From Viscum album (Eukaryota > Streptophyta > Magnoliopsida > Santalales > Viscaceae), in assembly GCA_963277665.1 (NCBI GenBank), contig OY728121.1, forward strand, positions 953,065,097 through 953,129,096: DNA of 64,000 nt. The letters are read 5' to 3'. Shown here piece after piece: positions 33,263-45,240 of this stretch. Position 1 is the stretch's first letter. The number at the start of each line of letters is the position of its first letter. A program made the translations under genes and the position numbers. Below the pieces are notes generated by a model. The model was not told the origin of the DNA, made no database searches, and worked only from the letters and a program-made list of their open reading frames with translations.

Positions 33263-33634
33263 TGTTGGATCTTGTACTTTTCCAACTGCCTTGGTAGGTG
33301 GCTAGTGCATCAACTCCACCCACCATGGTAGGTGGAATCCATGTGAGAAGTCCATGGTGGGTGGGAGTATTGGTAGAGAATTGGTGGGGGAGTTCTGTCA
33401 AACTTGACACCCCCACCATGGCTATATAAGGAGGCCAAGGGAACTTCCATCATTTAGATCCATTCCAGAGATCAGTTCGAGCCAAGAGAGATCCATCCTT
33501 GAGAGAGCCTTGAGAGCTCCTTGTTTGTGAAAGAAAGGGAGGTTTGGGAGGGGTCATTGTAATCCTTTGTTCTTGTGAAATAAAGTTCTGTTTTCCCTCT
33601 ATTCATCTCTCTTAGTAGTTAGAGAACCACAACA
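33263..33634 (+). repeat. COP-0 3' LTR
   Basis: Runs from TGTTGGATC to CACAACA, 372 bp, a size usual for Tork-type copia. A TATATAAGG box lies at about 33422-33430. The following CAATC would be the target duplication; its partner is outside the window. Confidence 0.7.
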
Positions 33635-33639
33635 CAATC

Positions 33640-34200
33640 CTCCTTATATGGACTCCTCTCTACGCTTCTCAGTTTTCTCAAAATCTAGATTCCTTATTTC
33701 CTCTCTATACATGATCTATGTCCACCGCCTTGGTCTCCATCTCCAACTATGTCTCTATATCCTCCATGTTCGTCTTCATCCATCTCTCTACCTCTTCTGA
33801 GACTCTTGAATCTTCATCTTCATTCTCCTCCCTAGAAGCCAAATTTGGCTCCACCTCAAATGCATCCTCCAATCCCATCGTATCTTCCTCATTGTTATCC
33901 TCCCCAAAAACCGGATCTTGTTGTACATGGAATGTTTCCTACAATCCCTTTGTATCTTCCTTTTAATTCTCCTCCCCAGAAACTGATTCTGGATCTGCAT
34001 CGAACACATCCTCCAATCCAGTCTCATCGCCTCCCTACCTCCCCCTCACCCACCCTGTCTTTGCCTCTCCACCTCCTACCTCAACTTCAATCCCCTCTCA
34101 TTGGAATACTGCCTATTGATGACCACCATCATCAAATCTCTTCAAATGTCATTTTCCTCAGTTCAAACTCCCATTGGATCATCTTTGGTTGAATCATGTC
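33640..34200 (-). pseudogene. Fragment encoding an acidic tandem repeat
   Basis: On the minus strand one frame shows repeated blocks GLEDVFDADPESVSGEEN, then a broken middle unit with DPVFGEDNNEEDT, then GLEDAFEVEPNLASREEN, followed by EDEDSRVSEEVERW. The period is about 70 bases (three units, 33831-34032). Two or more stops break it. I do not recognise the family. Because each DNA unit is pyrimidine-rich on the plus strand, a simple-repeat origin cannot be excluded. Confidence 0.35.
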
Positions 34201-36160
34201 GTACTCATGAGTTTACGTGATCTATTATTTAGGAGTGGTCACTCCAATGGAATATTTGTTCTAGCTTGATTCGTCTTTTCTTGGATGATTCAAAGTTAGT
34301 TTTCTCATTGCGTTCTTCAAAGGTGATTTAGATATTTTTCAATCTATGAGTTTTTCTTTTCTTATTTAATTTTCTAAAAATTCATGATTCAATCGATGAA
34401 ATTTTGAATATCTTTAGTTTTTAGAGGTTTTGGATGAAGCTACTAGCTTTTTTTTCAAAGGGGTCTTCATTTGGATTTTTAGTGTTTCACGATTTCATTT
34501 GAAGCGGGTTCTTCATTATCATGGATTTCTTCATAAAGCAGTTTATTTTCATTTGATGTTAAGTTTCCTTTGACACAATCTCTCCTCGATGACCCTGACC
34601 TCTCAATGTTGGTTGTCCTACAATAGTTCTCTCATACACCTGCTGGATTCAATGCTTGATTACGCACATATTTATTCAAACATTTGAGCGGTATTATATA
34701 CATGTTTGATGATTGGATTGGTGTTGTATGAATATAAAGAGACTAATAGCTCCACCAATTAATACATGGTTGGTTTTTATATTGTAGGTATATGTCAAAA
34801 TTTTGAATTTCTTGTGGTTGTAATGTTGCATTATTGGATTTATTTACATTTGTCTTATTTACAGCTATAAAGTGTGAGATCATTTTTACCTATGATGGAT
34901 CTTTCTCCTCAAGAAAATGAAAGTATTTTTGACATAGTGTAAGGAACTATCCTTTCATTTGTGTTTGTATACATGCATGAATTCATTCGTATGTGTTTTA
35001 TTACTAAGATTACACTTATATAATTTCTAAATTTTGTTTTGAAGTTACCACAATTATGGAATTTATAGATTATCAATCCCTACATTATTAGTGTCAATTT
35101 TTGTATAAGAATATTGAACAAGTGTATATTTTGGTTATTGTATGCTACTAATACCCTTTCTTTGCAATGTAGAGAAGCCATGTGCAAGCAACTGCATCTG
35201 TTTTTTTATTGTTGTTCAGTTTGTTCTTGGTGAGGGGTTACTTTCACACTTAATTTATATTTTATATTACTTGGAATGTGCTAATAGAAATTGCAGCCTA
35301 CAATAATCAGTTTAAAAAAACAAGTGGTGTTTGTTTTGTTTCTAAAAAAACCCTCCACTTAAATTCCAATACAAAATTACTTAAACAAGTGGTAAAAACA
35401 TTTTTTTAGTAATCAACCTAAAACACTTGCGCAATGGATCTTATCTTAATTGACAAGTCATGTTCACACTCTTCAAAAATTGTTCTCAAACATAACCTTG
35501 GTATTATACTCATTCTACTCCATTGACCAACATTTTTATTGTTTGCAGGCCAGTGCTTCATGGTATTACCACATACATTTCTGCTCTTATAAAACATAAT
35601 GGCATGTGGTGAGATTTTGATGACTTGATCTAAATATTTCTGTCTATCTCTATAATTTTTTCTCTTGTTATTGTAGTTCATTTATCCCCCTTTTCAACCC
35701 TTATTTTCATTGTTTTTACTATGATATACTAACATGATACACTGCATGAAACTGATGCCTATTAATAATCCACACACATGCACTAATCCTGACATACAGA
35801 ATATATATGTATATATATATATATGACTTTGTTTTCTTACATGTACTATTATTTTGGTCTTTTTCACTGTTTCCCATTTCTTATATTATTTGTAATTGAA
35901 ATTTATACCCTTATGCTTTGTTTCTTATGATGACATTTATTGCTAGGATTAATTTTTGATAACGAGATGAAGGAATTAAGGCTCAATTCACTTGTAGGAA
36001 ATCTGTTATTTATGCTATAGATTGTGGTTATGTGTCTCCTTCTCATACATCCACCACATATATGCTTCTGTATAAGGTTCAGTTTGGAAGCAAAGTATTT
36101 ATATCACTCAATTTATTTGTTATATTATAATTGGAATGGTTGTGGTGTAGGTTTTTAGCG
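34201..36160. other. Unassigned AT-rich DNA
   Basis: No element termini, RNA gene or convincing coding sequence seen. A short TA repeat is near 35810-35826 and the longest open frame (35418-35681, minus) has no recognisable motif. It may be old host sequence next to the COP-0 insertion. Confidence 0.5.
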
Positions 36161-36573
36161 CACTACTGCAAAACGAGCCCTTAACAGTGCTAGTAAAAGA
36201 TATTTATCAGTGCTATAGAAGCGCTAATAATGTAAGCGATGTTAAATGGTTAGCTTTATCAGCACTAAAAAAAGAACTGATAATGGTTTCATTTAACGGC
36301 GCTAAAAAAAACGATGATAAAGGGGATCTTTAACAGCGCTAAAAAAACACTGATAAAGGCCCTGCTGATAAAGGCCCCATTTAACGGTGCTAAAAAAAGA
36401 ACTAATAAAGGTCCCACTGATAAAGGCCCTGCTGATAAAAGGTATAAATTTTGTTCATGCCCCATGCCCCCCTTTATCAGTGCTTCCCACCCCCACTTTA
36501 TCAGTGTTTCCCCCACTCATTTATCAGTGCTTTAGATAAGCTCACCCCCAGCGCGTGCTCTTGCCTCTAGTGA

Positions 36574-36626
36574 GTTTCGAACCTGAGACTTCCAACTTAT
36601 ACATCAACTCCTTTTCCACTCCTCTA
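36574..36626 (-). other. tRNA-like A/B box pair inside CACTA
   Basis: On the minus strand TAGAGGAGTGG (A-box-like) is followed about 30 bases later by GGTTCGAAAC (B-box-like). This could be a captured SINE or tRNA fragment. No cloverleaf was found. Confidence 0.35.
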
Positions 36627-36654
36627 TACTATTTTGTTTTACATTTTATGATAT

Positions 36655-36835
36655 ATCTATATATTTATATATATTTCATTATATATTTTTATCCATATAT
36701 ATATATATGATTATATATATATGTTTATATATGTATATATATATTTATATATATATATGTTTATATATATATGTATATATATATGTTTATATATATATAT
36801 ATGTTTATATATATATATATGTATATTTAAATACA
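36655..36835. repeat. TA-rich microsatellite in CACTA
   Basis: Long runs of TATATA are broken by regularly placed TG (TATATATATGTTTATATATA pattern). Confidence 0.9.
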
Positions 36836-37284
36836 TATTTATTTTTATATATTTTTTAAAATGGATATTAGTTTTTATTTAGATAAGGTTTATATATTGA
36901 CAAATATATTTTATACGTAATGCTTAATTATTTATTTATAAAATGATTTTTTATGTGTGAATATATAAAAAAATATGTATATATTGTTATATATTTGATT
37001 ATAAATAATAGTGCATTGTAAAAAATGATAAAATTTAAAATCCATAATATCAATATGAATGTAATCCCTGAGAATAAATTCAATAACCACTTAAAAATGG
37101 AAAAAATATCCCCTTAAATGAGGCTTAAAATCCATTGAATGTTAAAAAAATAGGATACAAAGGCTAAAAACTCAGTTTTGTCGGCCTTCTGGACCTTTTT
37201 TGTCCTATAAAGAGGTTATTGGGGGATCCCTTGGGTGATCTAGGTGTATAGTTTATCTCAATATTCGATTTTATATATGGTATA

Positions 37285-37870
37285 GTTCAAACAGACACCC
37301 TGAGCAGAAGTTATGGCGGTTTGAAAGGCCATCAAATGTGAAAAAAGAGACGTACATAGACTATAAACTCAGTTTTTTCCACAATAAAGGTGAATGTGGG
37401 TTATTTTGGTTTATCATGGCATATAGATCACTGTGAGATATGATATGATATGTCGTATAGGCCGAATGGACACCCAAATCAGAAGTTATACCTGTTTGAA
37501 TTTTAAGAAATTAGGGGACCTCAAATAAAAACTCATTTTTGGAGGCCTTTTGAGCCTTGGGGGGGGGTAAAAATAGGATATATCTTATAAACCTCATTCC
37601 TCTTCCCTCTATGTCATAGAGCTCATCAAAAGCTTCAATTTGATATGTAGTGGAGCCCAAACAGACACCCGGATTAAAAGTTATGGTCATTTGAAGTTCG
37701 AGTTTAATTTCTAACTTTTTTGAAATTGTAATATATTTTATTCCTTTTATTATCACATGATTTAAATATAATTTGGTTTTAGATCATTTCATAAGCTTCA
37801 ATTTTATTGTTTGTGAAGCCGAAACGGACTCCTGGATTAAAAGTTATGGTGGTTTCAGGGTTTTTAGGAT
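37285..37870. repeat. Four diverged ~175-bp repeats in CACTA
   Basis: Each unit contains an ACAGACACCC-type word followed by AGAAGTTATGG and GTTTGAA, at about 37291, 37466, 37661 and 37823. Spacing is 175, 195 and 162 bases. Confidence 0.75.
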
Positions 37871-38165
37871 TTCTTAACATTTTTATGGCTTTTAAGGGTT
37901 TATAGAGTGATTATTGATTTTTTTATGAAATATACCCTTTATCATAACTTTTTTAGAAGTGATGAGAAATTCCCTTTTTATCATTTATTTTTTACCAGCG
38001 CTGATAGGGGGCTTTATCAGTGTTTTTTTACAAGCACTGATAAATGACCCTCTTTAACAGCGCTTTTTCTAGCACTGAGAAAAGGAGTTTTCAACAGTGC
38101 TTTTCGCAAGCACTATTAAAACCCTAGCATTGGATAAACCCAGTTTTATAGTAGTAGAGGTAGTG

Positions 38166-38576
38166 AAATGAGAGTGAACATTACAGAGGAGCAGTCGTGG
38201 CTTGGTTCCTTCTTAAGAGATCAAAGGTTTTGTAGTTTTCTCACTAATGGTAAATTTAGGGAATTATTTTGATCAGATGAAATATTTTCATTCAGTTGTA
38301 GTTACCTGAGACCTATAGTATACTTTTGAAAAAAGGTACCAGTGAAAATCAAGCATATAAGTATAATTACTTCATTCTTTAAATTTACTAGAAATTCTTA
38401 ATTTAACTAACATTTATTTTTTAAAACTATAACTAAATGTGCTAAAACTTTTCATCTAATATTCATATTTTATATTTAATTCTTACATATATAACAATTA
38501 CTGTATAAATTAGAAAATTTTGAAATTGTCCTATTATTACATGATTTATAATTCCACATGATTTTTTTTCAATTAC
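38166..38576. other. Unassigned DNA right of CACTA
   Basis: No motif or gene seen. The first 60 bases read open on the plus strand (ITEEQSWLGSFLRDQRF) but I cannot place them. Confidence 0.4.
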
Positions 38577-38820
38577 ATATTTCATTTTCTCCTTCATCTC
38601 CTCCACCTTTGTCTCCTCCTCCACCTCGGTCTCCACCTCCGACTCTACCTCTGCCTTGGTCTATGACTCCACCTCTACCTCCACCTCTGACATTGCCTCC
38701 ATATTCTCTATCTTTATCTCCTCTACCTTCGTCTCCTCCTCTAGCTCGGCCTCTGCCTTGATCTCCATCTCCACCTCTACCTCAGTGTCTTCCTTCGCCT
38801 CTTCTTCTCATGCAATATAG
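38577..38820. repeat. Pyrimidine-rich CCTCNN tract
   Basis: Imperfect hexamer-like repeats (CTCCACCTC) give a strongly asymmetric strand. On the minus strand one frame reads as Gly/Arg-rich RGG-like sequence (GRGRARGGDEGRGD) with a single stop. A short piece of the same kind (48475-48530) lies directly across RT-B, so RT-B seems to have inserted into this tract. Confidence 0.7.
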
Positions 38821-38836
38821 TCTCGATGTTGAGATT

Positions 38837-40685
38837 TGATAGTTTTGATCACATCAGAAGCATGTAGAGGTGGAGAATATAATAAAATTTATTTTAATAA
38901 TCGTTTCCAAAAACCAAGAGTGAGGATCTTTCAAATCAAATTTAAAATTAATTTATTTAATATTTGAATAAATAAATACCTAGTCTTATGAACTTTCTTT
39001 GTTGGTGAATGTTGGTCATCCGAAAAGACCCTTTCGGATTACCTTCATTGTGTTGTGAGGATCCAAGGAGAGAATCCCTCTAGCAGTGATCCACATATTT
39101 TCCTATGATCTCCAATTAACACCACTCTATCTTCATGTGCTAGCATGGAGATTCAAACATCTTGCATTGTTCATTCTTGATCACTCATTCTTTAGTATTG
39201 AAGAAATATTTCTTGCACTTCTCATTCTTGAAAGGGAGAGAGAAGGAGGAGTTGAGAGAGAATTTGTTGTGCGCAACAAATCTCTATTCACATTTTTTGG
39301 ATTCTCTAAAAAATAAACATAGTCATCTATTTATAGAGTTAGAATTTAAGTTAAAATATTATTTAATTGAATAACACCCATTAATAACATTTATTACCTT
39401 TAATAAACCCCATGCCACATAATAATAACTATATTATTATTATTTTTTGGTGCGTGCCAACTTGCAAAATAATAAATATTATGTAGTGGTCTTGTTAATT
39501 AATATTTGTCATCATACTCGGGCTTGGTCCATTCAAAATCATCTATAATTTATTGAACAACTAAATAAATATTTTTTTCACAATCTAGAGAATAAATATT
39601 TATTAAAATATTCAATAAATAAAATAAATATTTTATTCACAAGCTTTTGAATAAATATTTATTTAATTTATGAGATCAATATAACTTGAATAAAATTATT
39701 CCTCAAACTTGAGAATAATATTTATTCAATTAATTAAAATCAAATAGAATTTAATCGAGATTAATGTAAACACTTAGTGTGTGACCCTCTAAGAGTCTTT
39801 CTCATTGGCATTAGACAGGCTTCCCTAAATTCCAAGATTACTGTCTAGCAACGGGTCAAGGAACAAAATAGAAAGAACTTAATGTCACAACATTGACAAC
39901 CCCATAAGAATGCTTAATGTGTAATATAATCTCTTTGTTGCAATATCTCATCAAGAAGGTTGCACATCTGTGTCACAACCTATATGCTCGATATGTCTTT
40001 CTTTGACTATCTAAAATAAACATGTTGTTACACAATGGTCATGGAATTTAATGAGATGGTTCTATTCTAATCAAAGGGTTGAGATATCAGCTTCCATAAA
40101 AATGTAAGGGAAAATCCTTCCTCGACTTATTAATTAATGAAATGTCACTCGTGACACACCTGACATATCCAACTTCACCATGAAATTTTATCATCATGGT
40201 TTAAAAAATACATCTAAGTACGTGAGTTGTAACATGCATTAATAATAATCTTAAGGTCTAAGGACTATCAAACATGCTCATAGATAGGAATATCTGATGA
40301 AACCAAAACATATAGAATTCCTACTAGAGGGTCTATTCTTATAATCTCCTATCTTAGAGATCACTAATTGTGAACTCCATTAGAAGAAGCCTCATCTGCT
40401 TATGAGTACTCACACCTGACAGTATATGTACTATATGTCACATCATAGTATGTTATCCAACCGTAGAAAATTATTTGAGAATATCATTATAGCACATCAA
40501 GGTTCTCATCATAGCGGGTAATTGTTATGACCTCATCAATGTGATGTATAATCTAGGATATTATTACATTAAAGTCATTTAGAACAATAAAAAATATGTA
40601 ATAATAGGTTTTATTAATATTCAATACATCAAATATACATGTAATCAAAGTAAAACCAGTTAGTCCTAATACATAAACTCCAACA
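38837..40685 (-). repeat. RT-B 3' LTR
   Basis: Element-orientation end ACTATCA and start TGTTGGAGTT. TATAAATA is at 39328-39335. It shares several blocks with the RT-A LTR, notably ACACTTAGTGTGTGACCCTC (39770-39789) and the ATTAATAATAATCTTAA region near 40240, but is otherwise diverged. Confidence 0.85.
39328..39335 (-). promoter_or_regulatory. TATA box of RT-B 3' LTR
   Basis: TATAAATA on the minus strand, within CTCTATAAATAGATG. The same box is at 52376-52383 in a partial LTR copy; it is deleted from the other RT-B LTR. Confidence 0.65.
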
Positions 40686-40699
40686 AACTCTAACTTGGA

Positions 40700-41650
40700 C
40701 TAGAGTCAACTGCCAATGAACTTTAGTCCACTAGAACTCACATGATAGTCATGTTTCTATTGAGTTAAGGCTTTAATCAAGGGGTTTTCCACATTGTCTT
40801 CTATAGAATACTAATCACTAAAACTTCACCACTTTGAGAAAAATCCATCAAGAGATGATACTTCCAATGTATGTGTTTCATCTATTGATGTGACCTTGGA
40901 TCTTTTTCAAGCACCACTGCTGTAGTATTATCATAATAGAATGTGATATGATCTTTATTGTTAGATACCACATCAAGATCTTGGATGAAGTTGCACATCC
41001 ATACTGATTCTTTATCTTCCTCATAACCCACAATATAATCAAACTCTATTGTATAATTTTCAATCACAACCTGCTTTGATCTCTTATAACTCATTGCACC
41101 TCCATTCAAAATGAAGATTTATCTCATTTATGAATTCATGTCATCTTAATCAGTTTGAAAACTAGCATATTTATATCCTATGATAACTAGTTCATAATCT
41201 CCTCCATAAACCAGGAAAATATCCTTAGTATGCCTCAGATACTTAAGGATAGTATTGAATACCATCCAATGACAGTCACTTGGATCAGATTTATATCTTC
41301 CTACCACACTTAATTAATAGGTGACATCTGGACTAGTACATAACATAACATACATGACTGGACCAATCACTAATGATTATAGAATCCTTGTCATTCTGTT
41401 TCTTTCCTCAAGTGTCTAAGGACACATTTTCCTAGAAAGATTAATTTCATGTGACACTGACAACAATCCACTCTTGAATTTTTCCATAATTAATCTCTTC
41501 AGTATCTTGTTAATGTATGTACTTTGACTTAGGTCAAGAAACCTCTTGGATCTATCACAATGGAACTTGATCCCAAGAATATATGCGGCCGCACCCAAGT
41601 CCTTTATAGAGAAGCATTTATTCAACCACGCCTTAACAAAATGTAAGGAT
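40700..41650 (-). pseudogene. RT-B RNase H and C-terminal reverse transcriptase
   Basis: Read down the minus strand from 41650: MNKCFSIKDLGAAAYILGIK, then GLLSVSHEINLSRKMCP, and further RNase H with TFYYDNTTAVVLEKDPRSH near 40900. The stop TAG is at 40700-40702 next to the polypurine tract, as in RT-A. Many stops. Upstream (higher coordinates) it breaks off in the middle of RT, where COP-D begins. Confidence 0.8.
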
Positions 41651-41654
41651 GGTA

Positions 41655-42985
41655 TTTCATCACTCTCTTTATGGACTCAAGTAGTATCCCCATTCACTAT
41701 TTTGAATATTTTTCACAGTCATCACTACTTTTGGCTTATCATAGATTATAAAGGACTACACGGTTTTCTACTGCACAACATCCTCCGACTGCATCCTATT
41801 GGTTGTCTATGTTGATGATATCATTATTACTGGGAGTGACATGTATAAAATTTCCCGTATAAAGGTTTATATTCAACAAAAATTTCAATCCAAATATCTA
41901 GGTCCTCTGATATACTTCCTTGGCATTGAAGTTTCATGTTCTCTAAACACCATTTTCCTTTCCCAGTTGAAATATGCTTTGGATATCTTGCAGGATACTA
42001 GTTTGTATCACACAACTACCATTGAAACTCCTCTTAAAACTAGAAAGTGGTCTCTATATGATGGCACAAACCTATATTCTCACCTATAGAGGTGTTTTAA
42101 TCTTGTGGGAAAATTCAATTATCTTACCATAACTCATCCGAATATTTCCTACACTATCAGCAAGGTTTTCCAATTTATGGAACATCCAAAAATATCCCAA
42201 TGAGATATTTTCCTTCACATTGTCAATTATATTAAGAAAGACCCTACCCATGGTATTTGGTATTCATATGAAGATCATATGAATATTGAGGCCTTCTATG
42301 ATGCTGACTATTCTAGTTGCTTAGCTACCGGAAATTCTACTTCTAGTTTTTCCGTTTTTCTAATAGGCAACCTTATCTCATGGAAAATAAAGAAACATAT
42401 TGTTGTCTCCAGATCCAGTTCTGAATCTAAATACCATGCGATGACCATAGTCACTACATAAATTCTTTGGCTTTATCATCTTCTCCATGAATTGGTTTCC
42501 TGCCACAGTCTTCTTCTTATATTTGGTGTGATAATCAGGTAGCCATGATGATTACTTCCAATCCAGTCTTCTATGAATGCATAAAGCATATCTATGTGGA
42601 CTTCTACTTTCTTTTCCATCACCTCAAGCAACACTATGTCAGTTTCAACTATATTCTGATGGCTAGTCATCTTGTCGACATCTTAACGAAAGACCTACCA
42701 AGATCTCGATTTGAATCTCTCTACACCAAGCTGGGAATCCACAACATCAGCGACCCAACTTGAGGGGGGAGTGTGTAAGGTCTTATTTCAGTATTTTTTT
42801 TTTTGTGGGACTCTTCTTCCAATATATACCTATTCTAGCTTTAGGGGGAGTGTTAGACCCGGTTAATTGTATTTATGAGTCCCACATTAGATTATTCTGA
42901 CTTGTAATCAGTTTCCTCTATATATAAAATAATGTTTCCACCTCTCCTTGAGGAATGTAAATTCATACCAATCCAAAAAACCACA
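41655..42985 (+). mobile_element. COP-D: antisense copia 3' fragment replacing RT-B sequence
   Basis: The plus strand encodes the end of a different copia pol: SLYGLKQ-like start, MVVYVDDIIITGSD with the catalytic YVDD, LIYFLGIEVS, ADYSSCLATGNSTS, SRSSSESKYHAM, and HLVDILTKDLPRSRFESL, ending LGIHNISDPT. A purine tract (TTGAGGGGGGAGTG near 42760, and TTAGGGGGAGTG at 42841-42852) leads to an LTR start TGTTAGACCC (42851), truncated after about 135 bases. Comparison with RT-A1 shows that about 690 bases of RT-B sequence are missing exactly here. Confidence 0.8.
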
Positions 42986-45240
42986 CCGTTATGGTTCTTT
43001 AACCTCTATAGTTCTCTTACATAGTAATTGTATCTCTAGAACAATTTCTTCTTCCATGGGGATTTGTGAAATTTATTCCTATTCCAATTCTTTTGTATCA
43101 TGAGACTGGACTTAATTGAATTCTATCTCACTCCCACTATCTCTTTTAGAGATACGATCCTCCTCAATAAATTTGGGAAATCTTTCAACCACAACCTTTT
43201 TGTCTAAATAATTGTATAGATAATATCCATTTTTTTCTTTGGGATATACTATAAATATATAGTTTGTGCCTCAGGGTGAAATCTTGTTACCTAAAGAGGA
43301 CTTAACAAATGCTTCGCAACCCCAGACATGTAAGTAAGACAACACATGTTTCTTTCCATTCCATAATTGTTATGGTATACCATATATTTCTTTATTTAGC
43401 ACTCAGTTTAGTATGTATATTGTTGTATGTAACCCATATCCCCAAAAGGATAATGGAAGAATCACATGACTCATCATTGATCTCACCATATCTAACAATG
43501 TGTGGTTCCTCCTTTTGCTTACACCATTCCAATGAGGTGTATAAGGATGAGTGAGTTGAGATAAAATCCCAAACATCCATAAATAATCAATGAAGTCTTG
43601 ATTAAGATATTCTCCACCATAGTATGAGTGAAGTTTCTTAATCTTCTTACCAATATCGTTCTCAAATTCATTCTTATATTCCTTGAATTTATCAAAAGAA
43701 TATGACTTATAATTCATTAAGTAGACATATCCATATATATGAAAATCATCAATAAAAGTTATTAAGTATGAGTACCCACCCTGTGCATCAATAAGAAATG
43801 GACCACATAGATCAATATAAACCAATTCTAGAAGCTCTTTATCCCCTTTACCTTTCCAACTAAATGGGGATTTGGTCTTTTTTCTTTGTAAACATGCATG
43901 ACATACATCAAGTGGTTTTAGTTTAAAAGAATCTAAATATCCATCTTGATGTAATTTAGTTAAGCGTTTTTTATTTACATGACCTAGATGGTGATGGAAA
44001 ATTTAGGTGTGGTATGAGTAATGTGAAGTAACTTGGTTATCAATTACTATTATTTGGTATGTGGAATCCAACACATAAAGACCATTATTTAAATGTTCCC
44101 TACCACAAAAAATTTTATATTTATAAAAGAAGCAACATTTATTCCAAAATTTGAAAATAAATCCATCTGTATCAATTTTGGATATAGAAATAATGTTTTT
44201 GATAATTGAAGGCACATATTAACAGCCCTTTAAAACCAAGGTCATTCCAGTCAGCAATGTGAAGTGGTATCCCCTTATAGTTATAACATAAAGTTTATCT
44301 ATATTGGTTACTCGAAGATCAACCTATCCTCGGTCAATCTTTATAAATCTACATGGTTCCTATATTTGAATACATATGTGAGCACCATAAGATGCATAAA
44401 ATACCCAATTTATAGAAATAGATAAATTGAACTTGATAACAAAAACACCTAAATCTTCCCCTTTCTTCTTTGTATGGGTGTATTTTTTCTTCTAATGGCC
44501 CTTTTTTCCACATGAAAAACAAAAAACATCATTTTTCCTTGCTTTCCCTTTGATCTTCCTCTTCTTGGAAGGGCGTGAAGAAGTTTTGGGCTTAAATCTC
44601 TTTACTTTCCCTTTTTGTTTATTCACCCTAAGGACAGAATATTTTTCATTCTTTGTATCCTTATCTACTCGGTGAAGAAGAGTAAGAAGATATGGATGAG
44701 ACTTCTCAATGTTCATATTAAAATTCATAACAAAGCTGAAGAAACACTGAAGGAGTGATTCCAGAATGAGGTTGGTGACTAGTTCTTTGGAGACTTTAAA
44801 CCCTAGAACCTCTAAGCGCTCAATGTATCCAATGATCTTGACTACATGAGGCCCAGTTGGGGCACCCTCTATAATCTTCCTCTAAAAGATCACCTTGAAA
44901 ATATCAAACCATTCCTATCTATATCTCTCCCGGTAAAGACCACAAAGGTGCTCAAGCATTCTATACACATCCATGTTTTTGTGAGACTTCATTAGTTCAC
45001 TAGACATCAATGAAAGCATCAAACATTGAACATAGACTGTTTCAATCAAGTGTTTTTTCATGGACAAGGAACTCTTCATTAATCACCTCTTTAGTAGGCG
45101 GGTAAATCATTAAGGATTCTAGCATGTAGTATTCCCATTCATGGCGCAGAATTACCCGAAGGCTTCTAAACCACTCATGGAAGTTACTTCTAGATATGAG
45201 GTTATCTTTCTACAATATTGATAACCGGGGTAGTGTAGAT
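42986..45240 (-). pseudogene. RT-B gag, protease, integrase and linker
   Basis: From 45240 down the minus strand: gag (NFHEWFRSLRVILRHE), the zinc-knuckle end with DVFCFSCGKKGH near 44495, and pre-integrase with MPSIIKNIISISKIDTDGF near 44210. Integrase has VYIDLCGPFLIDAQGGYSYL, SYYGGEYLNQDF and WNGVSKRRNHTLLDMV (catalytic Glu position reads Lys), near 43403-43825. The linker reaches 42986. Numerous stops and frameshifts. The Glu-to-Lys change would abolish catalysis in this copy. Confidence 0.8.

Larger units (their letters stand above)
9750..33634 (+). mobile_element. COP-0: host copia (Tork-like) element, split by RT-A1
   Basis: The first part is 9750-10733 and the second is 32309-33634. 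They read as one plus-strand pol when the 21.6-kb RT-A1 is removed. Gag zinc-knuckle end, protease-linker, pre-integrase and integrase up to the second catalytic Asp are on the left. The integrase Glu region, the linker and the extreme C-terminus of RNase H are on the right, followed by a purine tract and a 372-bp LTR. Its 5' LTR and most of gag lie to the left of GYP-1, outside the window. Reverse transcriptase is missing by deletion. Confidence 0.8.
36161..38165. mobile_element. Non-autonomous CACTA transposon
   Basis: The left end is CACTACTGCAAAACGAGCCC. The right end, read on the minus strand, is CACTACCTCTACTACTATAAAAC, with an outer CACTA and an inner CTACTATAAAA that matches the left inner sequence. 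Both subterminal regions hold many copies of TAACRGYGCTA and TTATCAGTGCT words in both orientations, the binding-site pattern of plant CACTA elements. There is no transposase. A 3-bp target duplication is not evident (GCG versus AAA), so the right end may be rearranged. Confidence 0.75.

Noticed and set aside
36289..36535. Small open frames on both strands in the CACTA end
   Set aside because: They consist of the subterminal TTATCAGTGCT/TAACRGYGCTA words read in frame.
38558..38761. Proline/serine-rich plus-strand open frame (extensin-like)
   Set aside because: Produced by the CCTCNN simple repeat; all frames of such DNA are open.
43403..43825. Intact integrase gene of RT-B
   Set aside because: The stretch is open, but the catalytic Glu position reads Lys and the flanking domains are broken.
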